Assembly (NCBI RefSeq): GCF_019049255.1
Contig: NZ_JAGMUJ010000031.1
Location: 206,585 to 270,584 of the forward strand
DNA from: Streptomyces sp. AC558_RSS880
GTDB taxonomy: Bacteria > Actinomycetota > Actinomycetes > Streptomycetales > Streptomycetaceae
Length of the DNA stretch: 64,000 nt
Direction: 5' to 3'
A program made the position numbers and the translations under genes. Below are positions 27,200 through 35,378 of this stretch, piece by piece (the first letter of the stretch is position 1; every line of letters starts with the position of its first letter). Below the pieces are notes generated by a model. The model searched no databases. It saw only the letters and a program-made list of their open reading frames with translations, and was not told the origin of the DNA.

Positions 27200-27592
27200 T
27201 CAGGGCTGTTCGATCCGGCAGAGGCAGAACGGATGCCCCGCCGGATCGGCGTACACCCGGAAGTCCTTGCTCTCGTAGTCCTCCCGGTCCAGCACCCGGG
27301 CCCCCAGCGCCAGCACCTTCGCCTCGGCCGCGTCGATCTCCTCCCAGGTCCCGCCGGCGTCGAAGTCGAGGTGGAACTGCTGGGAGTCGTGGTCGGCGCG
27401 CGGCCACTGCGGCGGGACGTACCCCGGCGCCCGCTGGAAGGCGAGCCGGGGCCCCGCGGGGATCTGCAGCACCACCCAGTCCGGGTCCTCCTCCACGGGC
27501 GTGCCGCCGCCGACGGCCGCGTAGAAGACGGCCAGTTCACGCGGGTCGGGGCAGTCGAGAACGACGGAACGGAAACGGGCCACGGGGGCCAT
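27200..27592 (-). CDS. VOC (glyoxalase/bleomycin-resistance fold) protein, copy 1
   Basis: A 130-residue single VOC-domain protein with the paired beta-alpha-beta-beta-beta modules seen in SVVLDCPDPRELAVFYAAVGG (start) and KDFRVYADPAGHPFCLC (end). A candidate metal-binding set comes from QQFHLDFD and the late GHPFCLC segment. Function within this broad family (dioxygenases, isomerases, resistance proteins) cannot be assigned. The neighbour on the same strand 22 nt upstream is a clear paralog, so this is a tandem duplication in one transcription unit. Confidence 0.85.
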   Translation of the reverse strand: MAPVARFRSVVLDCPDPRELAVFYAAVGGGTPVEEDPDWVVLQIPAGPRLAFQRAPGYVPPQWPRADHDSQQFHLDFDAGGTWEEIDAAEAKVLALGARVLDREDYESKDFRVYADPAGHPFCLCRIEQP

Positions 27593-27614
27593 GGAACCTC
27601 CAGGGATCGGTGGG

Positions 27615-27974
27615 TCAGCAGGCGCAGAGGCAGAACGGGTGCCCGGCCGGATCCGCGTAAACCCGGAAGGTCCGCGAGCGGTCGTCCGCGTCCAGTGGCC
27701 TCGCGCCCAGCGCCAGCACCTCCTTCTCGGCCGCGTCCAGGTCCTCGACCGTCAGGTCCAGGTGGAACTGCTGCGAACCGTCGGCCGACGGCCACCGCGG
27801 CGGTACGTACTCCGGGGACGCCTGGAAGGCGAGGACCGGGCCGCCGGGCACCTTCAGGTCCACCCACTCGCCCTCGTCCACCATCGTGCCGCCCACGATC
27901 CCGGCGTAGAAACCGGCCAGCGCGCGCGGATCCGGACAGTCCAGGACGACGGAGCCCACCTTGGCAACGGACAT
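27615..27974 (-). CDS. VOC (glyoxalase fold) protein, copy 2
   Basis: A 119-residue paralog of the downstream VOC protein. It shares SVVLDCPDPRALAGFYA, YVPPRWPSADGSQQFHLDL and FRVYADPAGHPFCLC. It is shorter because the loop before the last module is reduced, and it ends CLCAC. GAGGAGG lies just before the ATG. Longer in-frame upstream sequence runs back across the gap to the divergent CGNR gene and was rejected. It is the first gene of a two-gene unit; the divergent CGNR protein could be its regulator. Confidence 0.87.
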   Translation of the reverse strand: MSVAKVGSVVLDCPDPRALAGFYAGIVGGTMVDEGEWVDLKVPGGPVLAFQASPEYVPPRWPSADGSQQFHLDLTVEDLDAAEKEVLALGARPLDADDRSRTFRVYADPAGHPFCLCAC

Positions 27975-28101
27975 GACTTCCTCCTCGTTGTTACCGGCAG
28001 AGCCGGTCAACCGGTAGCCGTTACTGCATGCTGCCGCATTGGAGGTAACGTCGCAAGGGGACAGCGGGAGGTAGGGGAACAGCGGGAGGTACGGTCCAGG
28101 C

Positions 28102-28608
28102 ATGAGTGAGAGAGCGGCCCCGCCCGGGCGGCTGGCCCTGGTCCAGGCCCTGGTCAACACGCTGGACATCGAGTCGGGCGCCGACGCGCTGGACACGGCG
28201 GACGGCCGCGCGCCCTTCGGGCTCACCGAGGACACCGCCGCCTCCGCCCGCGAACTGCGCGAGTCCCTGCGCGCCACCCTGCTCGCCCACGCCGGTCACC
28301 CGCCGCACCGCGCGGTCACCCCGCTCGGCGAACTGCTGGCCCGGGCGCCCCTGGTGGTCACGGTCGACCCGGCGGACGGCTCCGCCGCGCTCGCCCCCGT
28401 CGACGACGGCCCCCTGCTCTCCCGCGTGGCCGCCGCCGTCGCCGAAGCGGTCACGGCGGGCACCTGGAACCGGCTGAAGGCGTGCGAGGCCGCCGACTGC
28501 CACTGGGCGTACTACGACCGCAGCCCCGCCGGACGCGGCCGCTGGTGCTCCATGCAGGTGTGCGGGGCCCGCGCGAAGATGCGCCGGTACCGGGCGAAGG
28601 GCGCCTAG
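28102..28608 (+). CDS. CGNR zinc-finger / ABATE-domain protein
   Basis: A 168-residue protein. Residues 1-110 form an alpha-helical ABATE-like domain (LALVQALVNTLDIESG, TAASARELRESLRATLLAH). The C-terminus is a CGNR-type treble-clef finger with cysteines in LKACEAADCHWAYYDRSP and RWCSMQVCGARAKMRRYRA; here the name motif reads CGAR. Such proteins are thought to be stress-linked transcriptional regulators. It is transcribed divergently from the two VOC genes, which suggests it controls them. Confidence 0.88.
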   Translation: MSERAAPPGRLALVQALVNTLDIESGADALDTADGRAPFGLTEDTAASARELRESLRATLLAHAGHPPHRAVTPLGELLARAPLVVTVDPADGSAALAPVDDGPLLSRVAAAVAEAVTAGTWNRLKACEAADCHWAYYDRSPAGRGRWCSMQVCGARAKMRRYRAKGA

Positions 28609-28810
28609 ACGCTCCGCCGGAGGTGCGCAGCCGTGTCGTCGGTCGGCTGCCGCGCCGTCGTGGCCGGTCGCGCCCACGCGGCGGCAGCCGCACGTCGGTA
28701 CGGTCCCGCGCCCCTTCGGGCGCTGCCGGACCGCGGCGGACCTCGCCGGGCCCGCCGGGAAGGGGGCGTAGCCCCACCGCGCCCGCGCCCGGTGGGGCAG
28801 AATGCAGCAG

Positions 28811-28851
28811 GACGCCGGTTCGGCCGACTGAGCCTCGGCCGAACCGGCGTC
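28811..28851. terminator. Bidirectional terminator between the CGNR gene and the UDP-sugar dehydrogenase gene
   Basis: GACGCCGGTTCGGCCGA pairs perfectly over 17 bp with the sequence ending at 28851, with a 7-nt loop, followed on the plus strand by CCCTTTTCC. It lies 11 nt beyond the stop of the convergent dehydrogenase gene. Confidence 0.75.
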
Positions 28852-28861
28852 CCCTTTTCCG

Positions 28862-30205
28862 TCAGGCGGTGGGACGTCCCATCGCGCGGTAACGCCAGCC
28901 GGCCCGCCGCCACACCTCCGGGTCGAGCGCGTTGCGCCCGTCGAGGACCAGCCGCTGGGCCGCCACCTCGCCCAGCGCCGCCGTGTCCAGCTCGCGGAAC
29001 TCCCGCCACTCCGTCAGGTGCAGCACGACGTCCGCGCCGCGCACCGCCTCCAGCGCCGAGTCGGCGTACCCCAGGGTCGGGAAGAGGCCGCGGGCGTTGT
29101 CCATGCCCTTCGGGTCGTACACCGTGACCTGGCCGCCCTGCAGGTGGATCTGCCCGGCCACGTTCAGCGCCGGCGAGTCCCGGACGTCGTCCGAGTCCGG
29201 CTTGAAGGTCGCGCCCAGCACCGCCACCCGCCTGCCCAGGAACGACCCGCCGCCCAGCGCCTGCCGGGTCAGCTCCACCATCCGGCCGCGCTGCCGCATG
29301 TTGATCGAGTCGATCTCCCGCAGGAACGTCAGCGCCTGGTCCGCGCCCAGCTCACCGGCGCGCGCCATGAACGCCCGGATGTCCTTCGGCAGACAGCCGC
29401 CGCCGAAACCGATCCCGGCCCGCAGGAACTTCGCGCCGATCCGGTCGTCGTAGCCGATCGCCTCCGCCAGCTTGGCGACGTCACCGTCCGCGGCCTCGCA
29501 CACCTCGGCCATCGCGTTGATGAACGAGATCTTGGTGGCCAGGAAGGAGTTCGCGGAGGTCTTCACCAGCTCCGCGGTCGCGAAGTCGGTCACCACGAAC
29601 GGCGAGCCCTCCTCGACCGGCGTGGCGTACACCTCCCGCAGCATCTTCTCCGCCCGCTCACTGCGCACGCCCACCACGACCCGGTCCGGGTGCAGCGTGT
29701 CGCGCACGGCGAAGCCCTCGCGCAGGAACTCCGGGTTCCACGCCAGCTCCGCGTCCTCCCCGGCCGGGGCGTGCTCGGCCAGGTAGGCGGCCAGCCGGTC
29801 GGCCGAGCCGACGGGCACCGTCGACTTGCCCACGACCAGCGCGGGACCCTTCAGATGCGGCGCGAGCGAGGCGATCGCGGAGTCGACGTACGACATGTCG
29901 CAGGCGTACTCGCCGTGCCGCTGCGGGGTGTTCACGCACACGAAGTGGACGTCGCCGAACTCCCCGAGCTCGGCCCAGTCCATCGTGAACCGCAGCCGCC
30001 CGCTGGACCCCTCGATCCCCGCGACGTGCCTGCGCAGCAGCTCCTCGAGCCCCGGCTCGTACATCGGGACCTCACCGCGCCGGAGCTTGTCGATCTTCTC
30101 CGGTACGACGTCGAGGCCCAGCACCTCGAACCCCAGCTCCGCCATGGCCGCCGCGTGGGTCGCGCCGAGATAACCGGTGCCGATCACGGTGATCTTGAGG
30201 GCCAT
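28862..30205 (-). CDS. UDP-glucose 6-dehydrogenase family protein
   Basis: A 447-residue NAD-dependent nucleotide-sugar dehydrogenase that oxidises UDP-glucose (or a related sugar) to the uronic acid for surface polymers. The Rossmann motif is GTGYLGATHA near residue 9; KSTVPVG and NPEFLREGFAV are family signatures. Catalytic Cys271 lies in GFGGGCLPKD, and the C-terminal UDP-binding domain starts near residue 320 (RRVAVLGATFKPDSDDVRDS). The start MALKITVIGTGYLG is unambiguous. The product could feed the LCP-linked glycopolymers suggested by the rest of the window. GDP-mannose dehydrogenase is a less likely alternative. Confidence 0.93.
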   Translation of the reverse strand: MALKITVIGTGYLGATHAAAMAELGFEVLGLDVVPEKIDKLRRGEVPMYEPGLEELLRRHVAGIEGSSGRLRFTMDWAELGEFGDVHFVCVNTPQRHGEYACDMSYVDSAIASLAPHLKGPALVVGKSTVPVGSADRLAAYLAEHAPAGEDAELAWNPEFLREGFAVRDTLHPDRVVVGVRSERAEKMLREVYATPVEEGSPFVVTDFATAELVKTSANSFLATKISFINAMAEVCEAADGDVAKLAEAIGYDDRIGAKFLRAGIGFGGGCLPKDIRAFMARAGELGADQALTFLREIDSINMRQRGRMVELTRQALGGGSFLGRRVAVLGATFKPDSDDVRDSPALNVAGQIHLQGGQVTVYDPKGMDNARGLFPTLGYADSALEAVRGADVVLHLTEWREFRELDTAALGEVAAQRLVLDGRNALDPEVWRRAGWRYRAMGRPTA

Positions 30206-30329
30206 GGGTGCTCCAGAGGTCTACGGCATGCAGTGCGGGCCCGAGCATAACCGGGGGCCCGGGAACACCGGCGACGGCCTGTCGCCCAGCTCACCTATCC
30301 ACGACCGTGGCCGACGCTCTAAAATTTGA

Positions 30330-30349
30330 GTTACTTAACGGTAGTTAGC
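30330..30349. promoter_or_regulatory. Candidate operator upstream of the acyl-CoA dehydrogenase gene
   Basis: The 20-mer GTTACTTAACGGTAGTTAGC is an imperfect dyad (12 of 20 positions symmetric) in an unusually AT-rich stretch between divergent genes, 38 nt before the TTG start. Size and spacing suit a TetR-type fatty-acid regulator, but no regulator gene is adjacent. Confidence 0.35.
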
Positions 30350-30386
30350 GTGACCAGCATCGCAGCGTTTTGGAGCGTGAGAGACC

Positions 30387-31544
30387 TTGGCCGGATCGGC
30401 TGACTTCGACCTGTACCGCCCGTCCGAGGAGCACGACATGCTCCGCGACGCCGTCCGCTCGCTGGCCGAGGCGAAGATCGCGCCGTACGCCGCCGCGGTC
30501 GACGAGGAGGCACGCTTCCCGCGGGAGGCCCTCGACGCCCTGACCGCGAACGACCTGCACGCCGTCCACGTCCCCGAGGAGTACGGCGGCGCCGGCGCGG
30601 ACGCCCTCGCCACGGTCATCGTGATCGAGGAGGTGGCCCGCGTCTGCGCGTCCTCCTCCCTGATCCCGGCCGTCAACAAGCTGGGCTCGCTGCCGGTGAT
30701 CCTCTCCGGCTCCGAGGCGCTGAAGAAGAAGTACCTGGCCCCGCTCGCCAAGGGCGACGCGATGTTCTCGTACTGCCTCTCCGAGCCCGACGCCGGCTCC
30801 GACGCGGCCGGCATGAAGACCAGGGCGGTCCGCGACGGCGACACCTGGGTCCTCAACGGCGTGAAGCGCTGGATCACCAACGCCGGCGAGTCCGAGTACT
30901 ACACGGTGATGGCCGTCACGGACCCGGAGAAGCGCTCGAAGGGCATCTCCGCGTTCGTCGTGGAGAAGTCCGACGAGGGCGTGTCCTTCGGCGCCCCCGA
31001 GAAGAAGCTCGGCATCAAGGGCTCGCCGACCCGCGAGGTGTACCTGGACGACGTCCGCATCCCCGCCGACCGCATGATCGGCGAGGAGGGCACCGGCTTC
31101 GCCACCGCGATGAAGACGCTGGACCACACCCGCATCACCATCGCCGCCCAGGCCCTCGGCATCGCCCAGGGCGCCCTCGACTACGCCAAGGGCTACGTGA
31201 AGGAGCGCAAGCAGTTCGGCAAGCCGATCGCCGACTTCCAGGGCGTCCAGTTCATGCTCGCCGACATGGCCATGAAGATCGAGGCCGCCCGCCAGCTCAC
31301 CTACGCCGCCGCGGCCAAGTCCGAGCGCGGCGACAGCGACCTCACCTTCCAGGGCGCCGCCGCCAAGTGCTTCGCCTCCGACGTCGCCATGGAGGTCACC
31401 ACCGACGCCGTCCAGCTCCTCGGCGGCTACGGCTACACCCGCGACTACCCGGTCGAGCGCATGATGCGCGACGCGAAGATCACCCAGATCTACGAGGGCA
31501 CCAACCAGGTCCAGCGCATCGTCATGGCCCGCAACCTGCCGTAA
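30387..31544 (+). CDS. Acyl-CoA dehydrogenase
   Basis: FAD-dependent enzyme that introduces the alpha-beta double bond in acyl-CoA during fatty-acid or branched-chain amino-acid breakdown. The 385-aa length is usual. Signature 1 is CLSEPDAGSDAAGMKT with RWITNAGES following; the catalytic base is Glu370 in IYEGTNQVQR; the C-terminal LGGYGYTRDYPVERMMRD segment is typical. The start is TTG (MAGSADFDLYRP), preceded by GGAG at 11 nt. No in-frame ATG or GTG gives a better fit before the conserved sequence. Short- or branched-chain specificity is plausible but not decided. Confidence 0.94.
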   Translation: MAGSADFDLYRPSEEHDMLRDAVRSLAEAKIAPYAAAVDEEARFPREALDALTANDLHAVHVPEEYGGAGADALATVIVIEEVARVCASSSLIPAVNKLGSLPVILSGSEALKKKYLAPLAKGDAMFSYCLSEPDAGSDAAGMKTRAVRDGDTWVLNGVKRWITNAGESEYYTVMAVTDPEKRSKGISAFVVEKSDEGVSFGAPEKKLGIKGSPTREVYLDDVRIPADRMIGEEGTGFATAMKTLDHTRITIAAQALGIAQGALDYAKGYVKERKQFGKPIADFQGVQFMLADMAMKIEAARQLTYAAAAKSERGDSDLTFQGAAAKCFASDVAMEVTTDAVQLLGGYGYTRDYPVERMMRDAKITQIYEGTNQVQRIVMARNLP

Positions 31545-31618
31545 CGGCCGGCGAGCCGACGGGTTGAAGGGCGTCCGCGGACCGGGCGCCCCTCGCTCTT
31601 CCCGGCCGCCGCGCGCCG

Positions 31619-32782
31619 TCACAGGAAGCGGCGGATCGGGGTGACCGCGGCCTCGGCGAGGCGTTCGGCCAGGGGGCGGCGCCGCCAGCGGGCCGGGTCG
31701 ACGGGCTCGCTCAGCTTGCGGTCGGCGTCGAAGTCGGCGTCCAGCTCGGCGGTGAAGTCCTCGTCGAGGACGGCCAGCATGACCTCCTCGTCGTGCTCCA
31801 GGGAGCGGCGGTTGAAGTTGGTGGAGCCGATGAGGGAGCAGACGCCGTCCACGGTGATGACCTTCGTGTGCAGCATGGTCGGCTGGTACTCCCGTACGTC
31901 CACGCCCGCGTCGACCAGGGTCTGGTAGTGCTGCCGGCCGGCCAGGAGGCAGGCCCGCTGGTCGGTGTGCGGGCCGGGCAGCAGGATCTCGACGCGCACT
32001 CCCCGGCGGGCGGCGTCGGCCAGCAGGCCGATGAAGTAGGCGTCCGGGGCGAAGTAGGCCGTGGCCAGCCGGAAGCGCTCCCGCGCCGAGGTGATCACGA
32101 CGCGCAGCAGCGTCTGCATGTCCTGCCAGCCGAAGCTCGCCGAGCCCCGTACGACCTGGACCGTGGCCCGCCCCGGCTGCTCCTGCGCGGTGAAGCGGTC
32201 GTGCTCGTCGTACAGGTCGTCGTGGCACTCGGCCCAGTTCTGGGCGAAGGCCGCGGCGATCCCGTCCACGGCGGGCCCCCGCACCCGCACGTGGGTGTCG
32301 CGCCACTCGCCGGGGCCGCGGGCGTCACCGCACCACTCCTGGGCGATGCCGACGCCCCCGGTGAAGGCGGTGTGCTCGTCGGTCACCAGGACCTTGCGGT
32401 GGCAGCGGTGGTTCTGCCGCATCGGTGACAGCCGGGTGGGCTTGCGGAACCAGGCCACCTGGACACCGGCGTCGTCCATGGCGTCCAGCAGGTCCGGCTC
32501 GATCTCCTTGGCGCCGAAGCCGTCCAGCAGCAGCCGCACCCGGACTCCCGCGCGTGCCCGCTCGGCCAGGGCGTCGGCGAACTCCCGCGCTATGTCGCCG
32601 CGCCAGTACACGAACGTCATCATGTCCACGGTGTGGTCCGCGGCGCGGATGGCCTCCAGCATCGCGGGGAAGATCCGGTCGCCGTTGCGCAGCGGCACGA
32701 GCTCGTTGCCCTCGGTCGCGGCGATGCCGATGAGCCGCTCCAGCCGTCTGCGCAGCCGCTGTCTCTCCGCCTGTGGTGTCAC
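31619..32782 (-). CDS. Cardiolipin synthase-like phospholipase D protein
   Basis: A 387-residue PLD-superfamily protein with two HKD half-sites: HRKVLVTDEHTAFTGG in the first half and LHTKVITVDGVCSLIGSTNFNRRSLEHD in the second. Bacterial ClsA-type enzymes join two phosphatidylglycerols to cardiolipin. This one lacks the usual N-terminal pair of membrane helices, like ClsB/C, and may instead be a soluble phospholipid-modifying enzyme. The GTG start (VTPQAERQRL) has GGGGAGAG 5 nt upstream; the 12-codon upstream extension was dropped. Confidence 0.87.
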   Translation of the reverse strand: MTPQAERQRLRRRLERLIGIAATEGNELVPLRNGDRIFPAMLEAIRAADHTVDMMTFVYWRGDIAREFADALAERARAGVRVRLLLDGFGAKEIEPDLLDAMDDAGVQVAWFRKPTRLSPMRQNHRCHRKVLVTDEHTAFTGGVGIAQEWCGDARGPGEWRDTHVRVRGPAVDGIAAAFAQNWAECHDDLYDEHDRFTAQEQPGRATVQVVRGSASFGWQDMQTLLRVVITSARERFRLATAYFAPDAYFIGLLADAARRGVRVEILLPGPHTDQRACLLAGRQHYQTLVDAGVDVREYQPTMLHTKVITVDGVCSLIGSTNFNRRSLEHDEEVMLAVLDEDFTAELDADFDADRKLSEPVDPARWRRRPLAERLAEAAVTPIRRFL

Positions 32783-32991
32783 GTGTGCTCTCCCCTGCCC
32801 TGCTCGTCCGGCCCCCAAGAGGCGCGGCCGGTGTGCCCGGCCGCCTCACCTCTTTTTGCCGCTGCCGGCGCTTCCAAGCGGACACGTGGAGTGGGTGCCG
32901 GGTGGGCCGTCCTGTGGTGGTCATGGGGGAGGGGGCGTAGGACGGAGGGGCGGGGCCGGATCCCGGTCCCCTTCCGTCCCTGGGAGGAACC

Positions 32992-33360
32992 ATGACCCAG
33001 CAGCAGCCGACCACCACGGAACCGATGAGCAAGGAGATGCAGGACTGCGTCCAGGCGTGCATGGCCTGCCACGGTGTGTGCGAGGAGACCATGAGCTCCT
33101 GTCTGCAGATGGGCGGCCAGGCCCAGATGCGGATCATGCGGGCGCTCATGGACTGCTCGGAGATGACCCGCATGTGCGCGGACATGATGATGCGCCGCTC
33201 GCCGCTGGCGAACGAGATGTGCATGATGTGCGCGCAGGCCTGCGACATGTGTGCCGAGGCGTGCATGTCCATGCCGGACGACGAGAGGATGACGCGCTGC
33301 GCGGAGTCCTGTCGCCGCTGCTCCGAGATGTGCCGCGCCATGGCGGGCGCCACGATGTGA
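32992..33360 (+). CDS. Cysteine-rich four-helix copper-storage-like protein (Csp/DUF326 type)
   Basis: A 122-residue protein with 16 cysteines, at positions 19, 23, 26, 30, 37, 55, 62, 77, 80, 84, 87, 91, 103, 107, 110 and 114. They are spaced mostly by three or four residues so that they line one face of helices. This is the pattern of copper storage proteins, whose four-helix bundle fills with many Cu(I) ions through Cys thiolates. It also has 19 methionines. There is no signal peptide or twin-arginine motif, so it should be the cytosolic type. GGGAGG lies 7 nt before the ATG. No copper exporter or sensor gene adjoins it. Confidence 0.85.
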   Translation: MTQQQPTTTEPMSKEMQDCVQACMACHGVCEETMSSCLQMGGQAQMRIMRALMDCSEMTRMCADMMMRRSPLANEMCMMCAQACDMCAEACMSMPDDERMTRCAESCRRCSEMCRAMAGATM

Positions 33361-33373
33361 CGCCGCCGGACAC

Positions 33374-33405
33374 GGTTGTGGGCACCCCGCGGGGTGCCCA
33401 CAACC
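33374..33405. terminator. Bidirectional terminator between the Csp-like and LCP genes
   Basis: GGTTGTGGGCACCCC and GGGGTGCCCACAACC form a perfect 15-bp inverted repeat separated by GC, between convergent stops at 33360 and 33409. Confidence 0.75.
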
Positions 33406-33408
33406 GGT

Positions 33409-34683
33409 TCAGTTGCCCTTGACGGTGACCTTCTCGTCGTTGTTCAGCTGGGTCACCAGCTGCTTCACCTTCGCCTTGTCCCAGAGCAGGTTGCCGCCGG
33501 TGGAGCCCGCGATCGGCATGTTCATGGACGTGCCCTCGCCGCCGCTGACGCCCTTCATCGACCAGAACATGTCGGCGAGGTCGAACAGGCCCATCTCCTT
33601 GTCGACGATCAGGGAGTCCAGGCCGGCGCCCATGGTGGGGTAGAGCGTGAAGGGGTTGAGGACCGTGCCCGGCGTGGCCACCTGGTTGGCGAGGGCGGAG
33701 AGGAACTTCTGCTGGTTCTTCGTACGGTCCAGGTCGGATCCCGCCAGCGCGTAGCGGGTGCGGACGAAGGCGAGGGCCTCCTCGCCGTTCAGGGTCTGCT
33801 TGCCCTTCTTGAGGTCGGCGCCGGACTTGGTGTCCTTGATGTCCTGCGGGATGTCCATCTCGACGCCGCCGACCGCGTCCACGATGTTCGCGAAGCCGGC
33901 GAAGCCGATCTCCACGTAGTGGTCGATGTGCAGGCCGGTGTTGAACTCGACCGTGCGGACCAGCAGCTCGGGCCCGTCCTCGGCGTAGGCGGCGTTGAGC
34001 TTCACCTGCCGGCCGGTCCCGGGGTAGGTCTTGCCCGAATCGGAGCCCACGAAGGACGGGATCTCGACGTTGGAGTCCCGGGGCAGCGAGATCAGGGTGG
34101 GGCCGTTGTCGCCGGTGTGCAGGATCATCATCGAGTCCGTGCGCTTGCCGTCGGCGGACCCGGTGTGCAGCTTCTTCTTGTCCTCGTCGGTCATGCCCTC
34201 GCGGCTGTCGGAGCCGACGATGAGGTAGTTGGTGCCCTCGCCCTTCTCGGGCCGCTCGATCACCTTCGACAGGTCGACCTCGCGGTTGAGCTTGGAGTCG
34301 GCCCAGAAGTACGTGCCGACGGTCGTCACGACCAGCACCGTCACCACGGTGATCGCCGTCCACTTGGCGCGGCGGCGCCAGTCCGGTGCGGGGCGCTGCG
34401 GGCCGTGGCCGTCACCGCCCGGTCTGCCGGGGCCACCGCCGCCGGGCGTTCCGTAGACCTGGCCGGTGTTGTAGCCGCTGTCGTAGCCGTCGCCACTGCC
34501 GTGTCCGTCCACGTACGACGGCTGCTGCGGGACGCCGCCGTACGCGCCCTGCCCGGGAGGGGCCGCCGGGCCGCGGCGGACCTGCCGCATGACGCGGGCG
34601 CCCTCGGGCTGCGCGCTCGCGCTGCCGCGTCCGTAGCGTCCGCCGCGGTTGTCGCCGGACCGTGCATCGGGCCAATCAGTCAT
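33409..34683 (-). CDS. LCP family glycopolymer ligase, paralog 2
   Basis: A 424-residue LCP protein. The first 100 residues are a Gly/Tyr/Pro/Gln-rich cytosolic tail (GAYGGVPQQPSYVDGHGSGD and similar). One membrane helix follows at about 110-128, then the LCP catalytic domain: NYLIVGSDSREGMT, SLPRDSNVEIPS, HYVEIGFAGFANIVDAVGGV and ALAFVRTRYALAGSDLDRT. It lacks the C-terminal LytR_C domain that the neighbours carry and ends shortly after the LCP fold. It is divergent from a thioesterase gene. It likely transfers a wall glycopolymer on the outer membrane face; which polymer is unknown. Confidence 0.92.
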   Translation of the reverse strand: MTDWPDARSGDNRGGRYGRGSASAQPEGARVMRQVRRGPAAPPGQGAYGGVPQQPSYVDGHGSGDGYDSGYNTGQVYGTPGGGGPGRPGGDGHGPQRPAPDWRRRAKWTAITVVTVLVVTTVGTYFWADSKLNREVDLSKVIERPEKGEGTNYLIVGSDSREGMTDEDKKKLHTGSADGKRTDSMMILHTGDNGPTLISLPRDSNVEIPSFVGSDSGKTYPGTGRQVKLNAAYAEDGPELLVRTVEFNTGLHIDHYVEIGFAGFANIVDAVGGVEMDIPQDIKDTKSGADLKKGKQTLNGEEALAFVRTRYALAGSDLDRTKNQQKFLSALANQVATPGTVLNPFTLYPTMGAGLDSLIVDKEMGLFDLADMFWSMKGVSGGEGTSMNMPIAGSTGGNLLWDKAKVKQLVTQLNNDEKVTVKGN

Positions 34684-34801
34684 GGAAGACAGTGTGCAGG
34701 TCCGGGCTGTGCGCCATACAAGGGTCGTCGGAAATCAGGGCACCGCTGTTGCGAAGCTGACACAAATTCCGCAGATGTGACCTCGGCATAAGGTAGAGGC
34801 C

Positions 34802-35359
34802 ATGACAGATCAGGCCCCCGCCGCAGCGACGGAGAGTCCGGACATCCCGGGCAAGCCCACCTCGGCGTCCCGTACGACCCTCAGCCACATCATGACCCAC
34901 AACGACACCAACCTCCTGGGCACGGTGCACGGCGGGGTGATCATGAAGCTGGTCGACGACGCCGCGGGCGCCGTCGCCGGACGGCATTCCGGAGGGCCTG
35001 CCGTCACCGCCTCCATGGACGAGATGGCCTTTCTGGAGCCGGTCCGCGTCGGTGATCTGGTCCATGTGAAGGCCCAGGTCAACTGGACCGGGCGGACCTC
35101 GATGGAGGTCGGGGTGCGGGTGCTGGCCGAGCGCTGGAACGAGTCCGCGCCGCCCACCCAGGTCGGCTCGGCGTACCTCGTCTTCGCGGCCGTCGACGCC
35201 GACGGCAAGCCGCGCCGGGTGCCGCCGGTGATACCGGAGACCGAGCGGGACAGACGCCGCTACCAGGAGGCCCAGATTCGCCGCGCCCACCGCCTGGCCC
35301 GCCGCCGGGCGATCGTGGAACTGCGGGAGAAGCGGGCCGCCGAGGGGTTCGAGGACTAG
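34802..35359 (+). CDS. Acyl-CoA thioesterase (hotdog fold, YciA/BACH type)
   Basis: A 185-residue single-hotdog acyl-CoA hydrolase. The active-site region is TLLGTVHGGVIMKLVDDAAGAVAGRHSGG, with the conserved asparagine/aspartate and glycine-helix start, then DEMAFLEPVRVGDLVHVKAQVNWTGRTSMEVGVRV. The C-terminal 35 residues are a highly basic helix (RRRYQEAQIRRAHRLARRRA), an extension beyond the core domain. The ATG is the first codon after a divergent promoter region shared with an LCP gene. Confidence 0.9.
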   Translation: MTDQAPAAATESPDIPGKPTSASRTTLSHIMTHNDTNLLGTVHGGVIMKLVDDAAGAVAGRHSGGPAVTASMDEMAFLEPVRVGDLVHVKAQVNWTGRTSMEVGVRVLAERWNESAPPTQVGSAYLVFAAVDADGKPRRVPPVIPETERDRRRYQEAQIRRAHRLARRRAIVELREKRAAEGFED

Positions 35360-35378
35360 TCCGAGGACGGGACGGAGC

